DNA of 64,000 bases from Branchinecta lynchi (GCA_023053575.1 JAKZAP010000020.1:15557998-15621997), one strand, 5' to 3'. Positions 22,470 to 34,383 are shown, counted from the stretch's first letter. Numbers and translations are program-made. The notes: generated from the sequence alone by a model not told the origin.

Positions 22470-24276
22470 AACTTTCAAACTGGTTTATCTCATGAAGGAT
22501 TTTTGTTCAAAAACATGGATGGTATATATTTTGATCAGCTCTTCAAGGGCTATCGATTGCCCTAACCACAACAAAACCATATCGGAAAAAGGGACTAAAT
22601 TGACTTTGCAGTCAGTTGAACTTCATCCTTTTCAATCATAGACATCGTGACGGATGAAAACTTGGAATAATATCCTATATAATCTAGTTGGTATTATAAA
22701 GCTATCCGTAACTTTTTAGGATTAAAATACCATAGATGACACTATTAATTATTACGAAACTACCTTGTTTTACATTACAGTATCGTTTGTACCCGTTGCG
22801 TTAACAGTCAATCCTAGGTTACAGCGATAGACCAACGATACAAACTTTCTTACCGTCAGATTTATATAAATCGAATACAATGTGCAACAATTTGCACAAA
22901 TTTCTAGCCCCTCGTGCACCGATTCTACTGACAAGTCCCTTTCCCGTGATAGACATCAAGTTCACCGGATAAAAATAATGGGTACACCGACTAGCAAAAG
23001 TTGCAAACCCCTCATCGCTGAAGATTTGTGTAGCATAACAGCCGATTATTACTTACAAGTCCCTTGCATGTTTTACATTTGGGAACCAAATTGTTCATCA
23101 AATGACAGGTACGCCAACTAGCGAGAGCATCAAACCCCTCATTGCCGAAGATGATTATGAGCTAATAGTCGCCTGTCGCGTACAAATTCCCTAAATGTCT
23201 CACAACTGGTATCGCCTATTTTTGGTTTCAGTGTGTACCTTACTACTGAAGTTGTCAACCCCTTGAAACTTTCAAACTGGTGTATCTCATAAAGGAGATT
23301 TTTTTTTACCAAAAAATGGATGTCATATACTTTGATCAGCTCATCAGCGGCTATCGATTGCCGTCGAAGTTGAACTTTCTCCTTTTCAATCGTAGATATC
23401 GTGACGGATGAAAACTTGGAACAATATCTTATATAATCTAGTTGATATTATAAAGCTATCCGTAACTTTTCAGGATTAAAATACCATAGATGACACTATT
23501 AATTATTACAAAATTACCTTATTGTTTTACATTACCGTATCGTTTGTACCCGTTGCGTAAACAGTTAATCCTAGGTTATAGCGATAGACCATCGATACAA
23601 ACTTTCTTACTGTCATATTTACAGAAATCGAATAGAATGTGCACCAATTTTCAAAAATTTCTAGCCCCTCGTGAACCGATTCTTACTTACAAGTCCCTCT
23701 CCCGTGACTGACATCAAATTCACCGGAAACAAATAATGGATATACCAGCTATCAAAAGTTGCAAGCCCCTCATCGCTGAAGATGATTATAGGATAAGCTT
23801 TTTAAACGGGATGTTCTAAAAAAATTAATCATATGATCAAAAGGTATTCTTCAGCGTTGTAAAAACAACAACAAAATAATATAGGAAGAAGGGACTAAAT
23901 TAACTTTGCAATCAGTTGTACTTTATCCTTTTCAATCGTAGACATCGTGACGGATGAAAACTTGAAACAATATCTTATATAATCTAGTTGGTAATAGAAA
24001 GCTATCCGTAACTTTTCAGGATTAAAATACCATAGATGACACTATTAATTATTATGAAACTACCTCATTGCTTTACATTTTCGTTTGTATCCGTTGTGTA
24101 CACAGTTAATCCTCGGTTACATTGATAGACCATCGACACAAACTTTCTTACCGTCAGATTTATAGAAATCGAATACAATGTGCACCCATTTGCAAAAATT
24201 CCTAGCCCCTCGTGAACCGATTCCTACTTACAAGTCCCTCTCCCGTGATATACATTAAGTTAACTGGAAACAAATA

Positions 24277-24609
24277 ATGGGTACACCAGCTAGCAAAAGC
24301 TGCAAACCCATCATCGCAGAAGATGATTGTAGCATAACAGCCGATTATTACTTACAAGCCCCTTGCATATCTTATCATTGGGAACCAAATTGTTCTTACC
24401 ATCGAATACACCGGAAACAAATAACAGGTATACCAACTAGCAAAAGCTGCAAACCCCTCATTACCGAAGATGATTATGGGCTAACAGTCGACTGTTGCTT
24501 AAAAGTCCCCTATATGTATCATAACTGGTATCGCCTATTTTTGGTTTCAATGTACCTTACTATGAAGTTGTCAACCCCTTTGAAATTTTCAAACTGGTGT
24601 ATCTCATGA
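24277..24609 (+). other. Open frame in satellite unit 4, same peptide repeats
   Basis: 110 residues, collinear with the frame at 22161, starting MGTPASKSC, with the second repeat TSKSCKPLITEDDY. The C-terminal tail differs from unit 1 after 'WYRLFLVS' because of indels. The related frame at 22978-23121 in unit 2 loses phase in its second monomer. Confidence 0.2.
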
Positions 24610-24680
24610 AGGAATTTTTGTACCAAAAAATGGATGACATATACTTTGATCAGCTCATCAATGGCTATCGACTGCCGTCG

Positions 24681-25482
24681 AAAAAAAAATTCTACCTGTC
24701 TTAGTTCAAAAGTTGACTTTTTTGCCGTAGGCCAACTTTCTAACGTCACGACTTAGAAAGGAGCAAAGGATAAGCTCTAGTTTCTTTAGCAATGAGATAA
24801 CTTTTAAAGTTTAAGAGGCACATCTGAAACCGTTACTCTACCACAAACCAAAGTGCAAAAAAAAAAAATTATAAACTCAGCTGAAATCGTCGCAGACATG
24901 GACAGAAACAATAGATGGCAGCACTTTCGGACCCGTGGGAAAAAGCCACTTTTTTGTCTCTGTAGATTTTTCTATTCATCACTCAAAGAAGATATGTTGG
25001 CTGTGGGGCCGGGTAATTGCCGCATATATTTAACACTTATAGATTTTAGTCCATCTTCAATTTGAAACTGGTGCCTGCCTGCTTGCGTGCTAGAACGGAG
25101 CTTTCCACTCGAAAGCAGAAACATCTTTTGATGAAACGAAAGGTTCGCTACACAACTTCAGATAGTCCTCTCTGACATAGGCTATACAACTCCACTTCAC
25201 TTCGCAAACCGTAGGCTCTGGCTCGATGACAAGCAAAAACCATCCTTATTGGCCCCAGGCAAGAGTTCTACGGAGCTTTCCAAAATGTAATGTCATATTC
25301 ATCAATCCGGCCTAAGGTCCACACTTTCCGTAAAAACCGCACAGGTTAGACCCTTCTCAGTTACCAGGAATAAAATGAAATCGGAGTCATAGGAAAAAAA
25401 AACAAAAAAAACGAGGACAAAACCAAAGTGTTGCTCTCGCAACACAAATAACTCGAGTACCGCGCAAACTTTGAAAAAGTGA
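24681..25482. other. Gene-free stretch
   Basis: No credible exon. 25432-25446 (GTTGCTCTCGCAACA) is a terminal fragment of the 18.4/21.7-kb hairpin repeat, adjoining the hAT-like fragment at 25483. Confidence 0.4.
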
Positions 25483-25660
25483 CACACAGTCAAATCGCAG
25501 CAACACTAGCTCCACTAGCGGACACGAACATCCCTATCGAAACTCAACCAATCGCAGAGCAGAATTATTTTGCTCTGACCAATCGTTAACGAGCGATGGC
25601 TAGAATCTACGTCCGCCACCGCACGCGAACAAAGGGACGGAGTTATTTTGCCCTGCTGAT
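25483..25660. mobile_element. Fragment related to the CAGAGCAAAATAA MITE
   Basis: 25490-25555 matches the interior of 5949-6286 ('cagcaacactagctccacta'), and CAGAGCAGAATTATTTTGCT at 25556-25575 looks like two terminal repeats joined head to head. A further end-like word GGACGGAGTTATTTTGCCC follows at 25635. A rearranged copy. Confidence 0.55.
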
Positions 25661-25669
25661 AGTTATCAA

Positions 25670-26195
25670 CAAGATAAGTAGCATAATATTCTTTAAGCTG
25701 AACTGAAAAGGCAGCTTATTTGTACATCTGATATTCGAATATAGCCTACTGATTTATTTTGACTCGTCTAATGATTTTCTTTTTTTTTTCACCCCGGGGA
25801 TCTAGTAATAAAGTTCAGAACGTGCGCTGCTTGCACGACAACCCAAAATTCACCCAGACGCGAAGAATTTGACAACAAAAGCCTGTATTTCCATGTGTAA
25901 CGGACGGTGAGCTCGGAACATTGGATGAAGCAACTCCTATGAAGGGAATAGGAAAGTGATGATAAAATATATATTTTTGTTATATGTGTCATTTGTCGGC
26001 AATGGTTTACTTCTCTAAGCCATATAGAGGGACAAGCATATAAAGGTACCACAAATCCGAAAGGTTCAGTTGATGAAGGCGATTATCCGCGGGCAGAGGA
26101 GAAACTAAATAACGCATTTGTATCGGATTTTCAAGCCTATTTAAGTAAATAAGTGAAGTGTAACTAGACTGTCGAATCTCAGCCCTATTTGGTTA
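25670..26195 (+). repeat. Dispersed repeat shared with 46.1-46.5 kb
   Basis: Segments 'ggcagcttatttgtacatct', 'aaggtaccacaaatccgaaa' and 'tgtaactagactgtcgaatc' recur in the same order at 45920-46465 and inverted at 5340-5760. At 26198 it abuts the next repeat family with no spacer, so both could be parts of one larger element. Confidence 0.5.
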
Positions 26196-26197
26196 AA

Positions 26198-26558
26198 CTT
26201 TATAGGACCTGTCTTACCTATAATACTAAGGCAACCTACTTCTATAATCACTCCAGATATTTCTAAACACGGAGACCCCAATTTGGTACGGTACACCCCT
26301 CTAACAAAACCACGCTGATTTTCTCACTTGCCGCGTTTGGCTACCTTCAATGTGTATCACGCCGTCGACGGTTGTCTGCGAGAAGTTTTTCCATCAGAAA
26401 ATCGGTTATGTAAATTGTTTCCGTGATTTCGCTACAAGTCAACGGGTCTCAGAAAAGGCTTAAAATAGCAAAAACCGTGGTTTATTTGTTGAAAGCAATT
26501 CCTAGTGTTAAAGTATTCAAATATTTTAAAATACTGTAAGTTGAAGAGTAAATAGTGT
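26198..26558 (-). mobile_element. AGGACC-ended repeat (copy 1, complete)
   Basis: Shares a 'tggaaaaacttctcgcagac' core and, further on, 'cacggagaccccaat' with 45590-45873, and the opposite end 'tactcttcaactt' with 43047-43255. Termini are TTTATAGGACC here and TTTAAAGGACC at 43047, suggesting short inverted ends. About 360 bp, with no coding capacity; a MITE-like element of unknown superfamily. Confidence 0.65.
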
Positions 26559-27484
26559 TTTTTTTTAAATGGTTTCGAAGATAAACTATAGGAAGGTTTT
26601 CGCGATCTGCGTCGGAGTGACTTACCAATGATTTCGCGCTGCTCAAGTTACGGAACCTTCCGCACCGGTTTCCGGGCTTTGTAAACAGACGCAGCTTTCT
26701 CCGAAATTTGATTCCAGAAAGTTACTGGAAAGCTACGCGGAAGGTTGAATGCTTCAGCAGTAATTTTGAATGTGCGGAAGAAACAAGCCATCAAGGATCA
26801 AGGATGAATTATTTATTCCAAAAAGTTTGGAATTCGAAATTTTCTAGGTGATTTCAACTTTCCATGTGTTTTCGCGTTCAATCCAGCGCGATCCAGCGAG
26901 AAAGTGAAAGGTAACTCCAGGAATCTCTAATGATTTTCGTGATGTGCTCTGATCGCTGGAAAGTGATTCCGGAACAGACTCCTTCTTTCCTTTCTTATCA
27001 AAATTAGGCTACTTGCTTACTTGCTGCCACCGGTCACAGAATTTCGCGATTTGTCGCAAATTTTCGTTTCTTCAACAGAGGGAGCAAGAATTTTGCGACC
27101 GGTTCCTTACCAGTCAATACAAAATCAAGCATAAAAGTTGAGGCGTATAATTATGAAGACGATCAAGCAAGATATATCGTTAATCGTCGGTGAAAAGGAC
27201 TATTATAATAAATATATATATATATATATCTGTATTTGAAAGCGATTAAGCCATATACCGGAAAACAAATACTATCCTAAAGGCGCCAGAATCTCACTAT
27301 TTTTTCCGGCCAAAACTCACAGGTTCCGTCAGAAAAATTATATGCAGAAACCACGATGATTCAGCGTTGAACACTGAACTGTTCAAGGGTTCCTAATTTC
27401 AAAGAAGAGGTTCTCAGCATATTTTTATTTATTTATCACCCGTAATTTCAAACAGAAAAAGTACGGAGTACAAAAACGAAAAGA
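26559..27484. other. Gene-free stretch
   Basis: 26640-26950 is comparatively non-repetitive within this window. 26990-27110 shares an inverted 'ggaaccggtcgcacaattct' type word with 33495-33545. A (TA)n run sits at about 27210-27228. No gene is supported. Confidence 0.4.
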
Positions 27485-29406
27485 ACAAGAGCTACGAGCT
27501 CATATGGCACTTGTTACGAGTAGGCACGGCTCGGTTATGTCAATGATATATCTAGTGTTTGCTAGGTGTCTTCCCACCAAGTTTCATCTCGATCCCTCCA
27601 CTCATAGCGTTTTCCAATATTTCCGGTTCTCCCCTCCAGCTCCCCCCAAAAGTCACCGGATCCGGTCCGGATTTTAAGTGGGTCGTCTGAGGCATGAGGT
27701 CTTTCCAAATATCAAGTTTCATCGAGATCCGGTCACCCGTTCAAAAGTTATAAATACCTCAAGATTCCGGATTCCCCCTCCCTCCACTCCCCCGACAGTG
27801 CCCGAATCGGCTCGGTTATGTCAATGATGTATCTAGTGTTTGCTAGGTGTCTTCCCACCAAGTTTCATCTCGATCCCTCCACTCATAGCGTTTCCCAAGA
27901 TTTCCGGTTGCCCCCTCCAGCTCCCCCCAAAAGTCACCGGATCCGGTCCAGATTTTAAGTGGGTCGTCTGAGGGATGAGGTCTTTCCAAATATCAAGTTC
28001 CATCGAGATCCGATCCCCCGTTCAAAAGTTATAAATACCTCAAGATTCCGGATTCCCCCTCCCTCTACTCCCCCCACAGTGCCCGAATCGGCTCGGTTAT
28101 GTCAACGATATATCTAGTGTTTGCTAAGTGTCTTCCCACCAAGTTTCATCTCGATCCCTCCACTCATAGCGTTTCCCAAGATTTCCGGTTGCCCCCTCCA
28201 GCTCCCCCCAAAAGTCACCGGATCCGGTCCAGATTTTAAGTGGGTCGTCTGAGGGATGAGGTCTTTCCAAATATCTAGTTCCATCGAGATCCGATCACCC
28301 GTTCAAAAGTTATAAATACCTCAAGATTCCGGATTCCCCCTCCCTCTACTCCCCCCACAGTACCCGAATCGGCTCGGTTATGTCAATGATGTATCTAGTG
28401 TTTGCTAGGTGTCTTCCCATCAAGTTTCATCTCGATCCCTCCACTCATAGCGTTTCCCAAGATTTCCGGTTGCCCCCTCCAGCTCCCCCCAAAAGTCACC
28501 GGATCCGGTCCGGATTTTAAGTAGGTCGTCTGAGGCATGAGGTCTTTCCAAATATCAAGTTCCATCGAGATCCGATCACCCGTTCAAAAGTTATAAATAC
28601 CTCAAGATTCCGGATTCCCCCTCCCTCTATTCCCCCCACAGTACCCGAATCGGCTCGGTTATGTCAATGATGTATCTAGTGTTTGCTAGGTGTCTTCCCA
28701 CCAAGTTTCATCTCGATCCCTCCACTCATAGCGTTTCCCAAGATTTCCGGTTGCCCCCTCCAGCTCCCCCCAAAAGTCACCGGATCCGGTCCGGATTTTA
28801 AGTAAGTCGTCTGAGGCATGAGGTCTTTCCAAATATCAAGTTCCATCGAGATCCGATCACCCGTTCAAAAGTTATAAATACCTCAAGATTCCGGATTCCC
28901 CCTCCCTCCACTCCCCCCCCCCACAGTGCCCGAATCGGCTCGGTTATGTCAACGATGTATCTAGTGTTTGCTAAGTGTCTTCCCAACAAGTTTCATCTCG
29001 ATCCCTCCACTCATAGCGTTTCCCAAGATTTCCGGTTGCCCCCTCCAGCTCCCCCCAAAAGTCACCGGATCCGGTCCGGATTTTAAGTGGGTCGTCTGAG
29101 GCATGAGGTCGTTCCAAATATCAAGTTTCATCGAGATCCGATCACCCGTTCAAAAGTTAAAAATACCTCAAGATTCCGGATTCCCCCTCCCTCCACTCCC
29201 CCCACGGTGCTCGGATCGGGGAAGTGACTATTTCCAACTTAATCATTTGGGGTCCCTGATATGCCTGCCAAGTTTTATCATCCTAGCTTATGTGGAAGTG
29301 CCCGAACTAGCAAAACCTGGACAGACCGACAGACCGACAGACCGACGGACGGACAGAAATTGCGATCGCTATATGGCACTTGGCCGAAGGGCAAGTGCCA
29401 TAAAAA
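27485..29406 (+). mobile_element. TGGCACTT-type element with six 281-bp monomers
   Basis: Left end 'caagagctacgagctcatat' plus GGCACTTG. Six monomers begin at 'gctcggttatgtcaa' near 27522, 27809, 28091, 28371, 28652 and 28938. Each contains 'aagtttcatctcgatccct', GGATCCGGTCC and 'cctcaagattccggattcc'. The right end has a unique block (about 29211-29320), a (ACAGACCG)n run, 'attgcgatcgctatatgg' and the hairpin TGGCACTT ggccgaagg GCAAGTGCCA. Non-autonomous; the layout (terminal palindrome, central array, 3' hairpin) resembles HINE/Helentron-derived elements. Frames at 28798 and 29103 are array translations. Confidence 0.85.
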
Positions 29407-29661
29407 CAAAACAAAAGCAAAACTTAACACGTCCATAGGAAACACACACAAAATCGCCAATTACAAACTGAGACTCTCTGAATGACTAAAAACTACACTT
29501 AAACTTAACACGAATTTTGCTCCACGGGTGGGACTGGATTTTTGAGTTGTACTTGCTAATCAAGTTAGAGGTCAGGATTTTATCATTTTAGTATTTTCTT
29601 GTCCAAGGTGGGAGCCGAAGTAAGTATTTGGAGAATCTGAAGAAAGTGGAATGGAGTTTAT

Positions 29662-30560
29662 TTTTTGGGATCCCATACCTATGACATCGCAAAAATGTCC
29701 GTCTGTCCGTCTGTAAGCACGATAACTCTCGAAGGCGATGAAATATTTTGATGAAACTTGGTGTGAGGATTCATTGGGTCAAGGGTAAGGTCAAGTTTGT
29801 AGATGGGCTATGTAGCTCCATATTTAGGGGTGGGGGAGGGGGTTCACATTAAGGGACAAACAAAATATTTTTAAACAGCTAATGTGATAGTCGGTTATGG
29901 GGTAAGAAGGCATGCTGAGCACGATAGTGAAAACCATTCTTACGCCGGACAAGTAGTTCGTCCGGAATCCGGCGATAGCCTGAAAGTTGGTTAAAAGTAA
30001 AAGTTTAATTTGAAGTTGATTAAATGTTTGATTTATGGGTAAAAAGACATGCCGAACACGATGGTGAAAATTATTTTCTCGCGGGACAACTAGTTCGCCC
30101 GAAATCCGCCAAAACCGGAAAATGTGTTAAAAGCAAAAGTTCGATTAGATGACAGATTAAGGGGTAAGAAGAGAGGCTGAGTCGGTATATGACAATGTTT
30201 TTTTTTATCCGGACATATAATTATTCCGGAATCCGGTTGTAACCGGATTTTTTTTTAAGTCAAACTTTTATTCAAAGTTGATTAGATGTTCTTTACAGGG
30301 ATAACACCTTTTTAACACGTTAGGAGATACGCTGGTTTTGTTTCTGAATTTTTTTTTTTTGCTGGACTACTAGTTCGGTCGGAAATCGGCAGGAAGTCTC
30401 GGTCAGTATCGTCAAAACAGATATGGCTTATAGAGGTAAATCTGAACTTGGTTTTCTCTGATGATTAGCCTTTCCAAGACTGGATCTGGCGAAGACAAGA
30501 CCCGATTGTCTGAATCAAATATTAGATTTTTGGGATCCTATCGACACCTTTGGTCTTCTT
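29662..30560 (+). mobile_element. GGATCC-palindrome element, copy D
   Basis: The left end has a small deletion that joins TTGGGATCCCA directly to 'tacctatgacatcgcaaa'. Three to four monomers with CCGGAATCCGG-type dyads follow, then the right end TTGGGATCCTATCGACACC and TTTGGTCTTCTT. It abuts the reverse-transcriptase remnant on its right; that frame changes abruptly into element sequence at about 30560. Confidence 0.8.
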
Positions 30561-31290
30561 TCACTAGCTGAGAATATTTGCGCTAGGTAAAGAAATTGGG
30601 GTATTGCAACGGAGTTATAAAGGGAAGCTAGGATTTTTCGGTTGAAACGGGTTACATTCTTTACAAGTAGAGCATAGGAAGAGCATATTTTTCTTTCAAA
30701 ATGTTCAGATAGAAGCCGGCGGGTGTGTTTTAATGACGAACCAATGGGGAGACCAAGGTAAACAATGCTCTCAACGGGTTTTACATTGATATCACCAAGA
30801 GCAATGGAGGGCACGTGACCTTCAGCTTTCCAGTTAAATAATACGACGTCTGACTTGGCCGAATTAAATTCAAGACCTTGATGAACATATTCGTTTTGCA
30901 TAGTTTTAAAATTTTCTTCTACCCATTTGATTGACGTGCTTAAATTAAAAATATCGTCGGCATAACATTCACTATTATTGAAGAGTGTTGGCGAGGAGCC
31001 CCCTGCCGAGTACCCTTACGAACTGGGACTGAACAACCACAATGGCAAGGGTGAGGTGACCGTGTTAAATTTTGAGGGAGCTTGAGGCTTACTCGGAGCC
31101 GCGAGTACATATTCCGCAAGGACATTATTACAGAGCGATTTACACCTAGCTTCGCCGCATGCAAAAGTATGGGAGCAAAGCTCGACGAACATCGTGACCA
31201 TCTTAGGGTCAAGCGGACGCATATGTCCGTAGGGCGCAGTAAAAAATTAGCCAACGCTAGTCAATGGACATTAATGTTGCTCGCTTTCAG
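30561..31290 (-). pseudogene. LINE reverse transcriptase remnant with YADD motif
   Basis: Read right to left. An upstream palm region in one frame has 'AAKLGVNRSVIMSLRNMYSR' and then 'RKGTRQGA' (about 31018-30998). After a one-base frame change it continues 'SPTLFNN' and, almost at once, 'ECYADDIFNLS' with the catalytic YADD at 30964-30953. It runs on into 'LEFNSAKSDVVLFN' and 'YLGLPIG...LLSEHFERK'. In intact non-LTR RTs some 25 residues separate the 'lFN' and 'YADD' motifs, so an internal deletion is likely. The 3' end is lost at the junction with copy D. The region after YADD is related to 33629-34144. Confidence 0.85.
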
Positions 31291-33224
31291 CTTTTGGTTT
31301 GTCTGCTGTGGTTCCCACACAGGCTTAATATTTATAGGTGTCCTGTAAACTCCGACAGGTTAAGAGATAATGGATACATGCATGAATTAAAATATTAAAC
31401 TAGCTTAACGAGTTCCTTTCCAAACGTCTCAAAAGTGGGACGCAGTTGTTTGCAATCTGCCCCGGCCACAAATACCTTACCCCTAAATTCCAAAACCAAG
31501 CCTGATTTACAGTGGGTATACAAGCTTAGCCGGATGGGCACTCAAAGCACAACTCTTACTAGAAATGATCTTTCAAGATGAAAGGGCTCAGAAATAAATT
31601 GCTGTCAACAATAGACTGTTGACCTCTCAGGTTATTTTTGTCCCTTGTGTAAAGATATTGGCAAATAAAAATGATTCCGATTCTGGTAAAAAAAAAAAAG
31701 TCGGTTTAAAAATAAAATGACTTTTGCGGATATTGGTGATTTTCTTGTTAGCGCTTGTCGCGGCTTGTCGGCTCTATCCAGTCTTCCTCTCTCCGACGCG
31801 GCGGCTCGGTGCAAAATATTTGAAAATTTAACGCCATGGTTAAGGGCGATTCTTCCGGTCTGGCGAGCTCCGGCGAGCTTATGAATGAGTAGACGTAACG
31901 ATTTGTCATTTTCGCGTAGGTCCTGCTCTCCACTCGTTTGCTACGGGCTGGTATCGGCTATCTATTCGACATTTTAGGTATCAAATCTCTGAATCACCCA
32001 ATCCACACAAATATTTTGAAAGCTGACAAAAATGCTCCCTCGCAAGGTAGCTACTGCGGTTGAAAAGTTGCAGCCAATCAAATGTGCCAACCAGAGGTTT
32101 GATAAGAGTTTTGTCCCTTCTTTTTTAAAGTTGTGTAACCAAGCATAAGCTGAGCTGCTAGTTAAAAATTTATAATGCTATTTATGACCGTTGTAGCCCT
32201 ACATGCATAGGCCTATTATATTTATAAACAAACAAAAATATACAAACAAATTATAAACAAATTTGTGCGTGAGCCACGATAAGTTTTTGGTGAATAAAAA
32301 GATTTATCTATCCATCTAACCCCGCCTGGTCGTATTACAAGATGGGGAGACGGACTTCTACTTATTTCTTCTTGCAGTGGTTTCTCGTAGGTGAACAGCG
32401 ACTCGAGACTTTTTGCAAAACACCATCGATACGACAATTGGCAAACGGTCGTCACTTCTGTTTTTTGGTCTGTCTGCTATAGTTCCCACACAGGCGGCAT
32501 CATTTGTCAGCATTTCGGGGGAGCGTCATTACTCAAAAGTTCGATTAGCGGCGGTGGTTTTGAAATCTCCGAGTATTCGGGTTTGTAGTCTTCGCATTTC
32601 TTTGTCGCGTCTTCCCCCGCTCCACTCCTTTGTATGAAATTTTCCTACAAAAATGTTTCCACGAAAAGGTCGTCCTATAACACCCCGAAATCCATCACGC
32701 TAAAAGGAATGCCAAACGATGATACATGTGTCGTTTCCTGACTTACTTATTGTTTTTTCCCACTCCTTGATTTTTTTTTACCTTGTTTTTTTTTCGAGAA
32801 AAAAAGGAGACGGGAGAAGATCATCACGGAAAAAAATATTGGAATTCAACACAGCTAATTCTTGTAGATTTAATTCTTTTCGTTTGCTGCATGGGTTTAG
32901 GTGGGAGCTGCATTACGTCATCACTGTTCGTTGGTGAATGCCTTCCCCCTTTTCTACAGTAGAGGTATGCTTACGTGAACGTTTGTTGACACTGGACTTT
33001 GCCATTTCATGCACTTGCTGTGTCCAAAGCTAGCTACCAGTTAGCCAAAGTAGGTAATTAAGGGCATCTGAAAACACCTGTATAGGTGTTTCGGATCATC
33101 ATTTTACCATTTAGCTCAAAACTGCAGTGTTCACATTAAAGTAACTGTTCACATAAGCACAGCTCTACTGTAGAGTCTACAAATTCCTGGCTGGTTGTCC
33201 TGGCCGGGCCACATGTCGTAGGCC
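31291..33224. other. Gene-free stretch
   Basis: 31735-31825 is a minus-strand fragment of the repeat at 15879/42195. The short frames here show no domains. An AT-rich ACAAACAAA stretch lies around 32225-32260. Confidence 0.4.
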
Positions 33225-33232
33225 GGGTAGGC

Positions 33233-33372
33233 CAGGGCCGTATCCAGAGGCGGGGGGTCGACCCCCGCCCGAAACATAAAAAAAAATTATAATTTTGATA
33301 TGCTTTTCCCTCTGATCTATGTCTTTTTTGTACTAATAAATTTGTAATAATAAATTCCTGGATACGGGCCTG
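33233..33372. mobile_element. 140-bp hAT-like MITE with perfect 8-bp target duplication
   Basis: The left end CAGGGCCGTATCCAG and the right end CTGGATACGGGCCTG are inverted repeats apart from one shifted base. GGGTAGGC flanks the element at 33225-33232 and 33373-33380. CAGGG termini and 8-bp duplications fit hAT. The interior has a GGGGGGTCGACCCCC hairpin and an AT-rich stretch. The perfect duplication implies a fairly recent insertion. A second copy is at 51993-52903. Confidence 0.92.
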
Positions 33373-33380
33373 GGGTAGGC

Positions 33381-33627
33381 TATTTACTTTTTTTACTTTT
33401 TGTTAGTTTGTAGGGCCCTTATTGGCTACCGATGGGCCGTTGCTCTCGAACTATCATCTTCGTAATTGCGCCTTAGCTCTGATGCTCCATTTTTGTATTT
33501 ACTGGTAAGGAACCGGTCGCACAATTCTTGCTCGCTTTGTCGAAGGAACGACAAGGAAAAACTCTGAAACCAGTGGCAACACCGATCTCAGCTTGATTAA
33601 TTCTGTCTCTCTAAGATCCCGCCGCTA
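33381..33627. other. Short non-coding gap
   Basis: Includes the word shared in inverted form with about 26990-27110. It ends where the LINE remnant begins, at 'agatggcatctgc'. Confidence 0.35.
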
Positions 33628-33628
33628 G

Positions 33629-34144
33629 ATGGCATCTGCTTCAAATCCAGATAAATCCCAAGTGCTTTTGTTTAATTGCAAAGATCCTATTAAAGCTCCG
33701 GTTAATTTGGGAGATACTGTTGCTACTCCAGTCGATCACTTCATGTACTTGGCTATCCCAATCGGTCGGACTATTGCTGCTACGCGGAAGCTTCTGGTAC
33801 AGCACATTGAGAATAAAGTGCGAAATTCTTACGTTTTAGTAGTTGTATCCCAGCTATATTTGGATAGGAAACTACTTACTCGAATATTCAACAGCTCAGT
33901 CATGGGCCATTTTCTGTATATCGTTCCCTTCTGGGACATATTAAGTGACAGTGATAAAGCTGACCTCCGAAAAATTTATTTTAAATATGGAAAATACCTC
34001 CTTGGAATCCCGTCCTGGTCAAGAAATAGACCTCTAGTGCGAAAATACGGTCTGCGGGAACCGGTAACTGAAATGGCCGAACACTCCAAGCGGATGACTG
34101 CAGACAAGCCGTCTCACCACCCCTGGAGCGGCATTCTATTTTAG
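33629..34144 (+). pseudogene. LINE reverse transcriptase post-catalytic fragment
   Basis: A 171-residue frame aligned by eye with the minus-strand remnant at 30.6-30.9 kb: 'NPDKSQVLLFNCK' matches 'NSAKSDVVLFNWK', 'YLAIPIGRTIAATRKLL' matches 'YLGLPIGSSLKHTRRLL', and 'RKLLTRIFNSSVMGHFLY' matches 'RKILASLYNSVAIPQFLY'. In LINE RTs this is the segment following the YxDD box ('N..KS...' and 'YLG' motifs). The catalytic residues lie upstream and are missing. The last third ('KYLLGIPSWSRNRPLVRKYG') is also retrotransposon-like. Non-functional because of truncation. Confidence 0.85.
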
Positions 34145-34290
34145 TATTTATCGAATTTGTTGTTGTTTTTGTATTTGGGTATGAGTTTATTAGTTCCTTC
34201 TTTTTTCTTTTCTTTGTTCTGTACTCCGTTTCATGCTTTTGTAGCTGTTGTAGATGGGTTATAAATAAATACATACATACATACATACAT
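33629..34290 (+). mobile_element. 5'-truncated LINE 3' end with (ATAC)n tail
   Basis: A coding remnant (33629-34144) is followed by a T-rich 3' UTR and 'aataaatacatacatacat' with five to six ATAC units ending at 34290. This is the usual anatomy of a non-LTR retrotransposon 3' end. Confidence 0.85.
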
Positions 34291-34383
34291 AAGGATAGCA
34301 TTGTTATAAACAGAAATGCTAGGGTAACAACAGCAGTCATTTTCACATTTATACAATAGGATAGTTTCCATTTCACTAAACAA

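Larger units (their letters stand above)
21786..24680 (+). repeat. Nested satellite: 0.55-0.82-kb units built from 147-bp monomers
   Basis: Four units; the marker 'gctatccgtaac' occurs at 21881, 22701, 23455 and 24001. Each unit has a unique-looking AT-rich part followed by up to three related monomers of about 147 bp (49 codons), hallmark 'agctgcaaacccctcat..gaagatgattat'. The third unit has lost most monomers. The monomer length is a multiple of three and an open frame runs through two monomers in units 1 and 4. By hand comparison units 1 and 4 differ at roughly 17 amino-acid-changing and 7 silent codons, close to a neutral ratio, so I favour a non-coding satellite. Confidence 0.85.
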
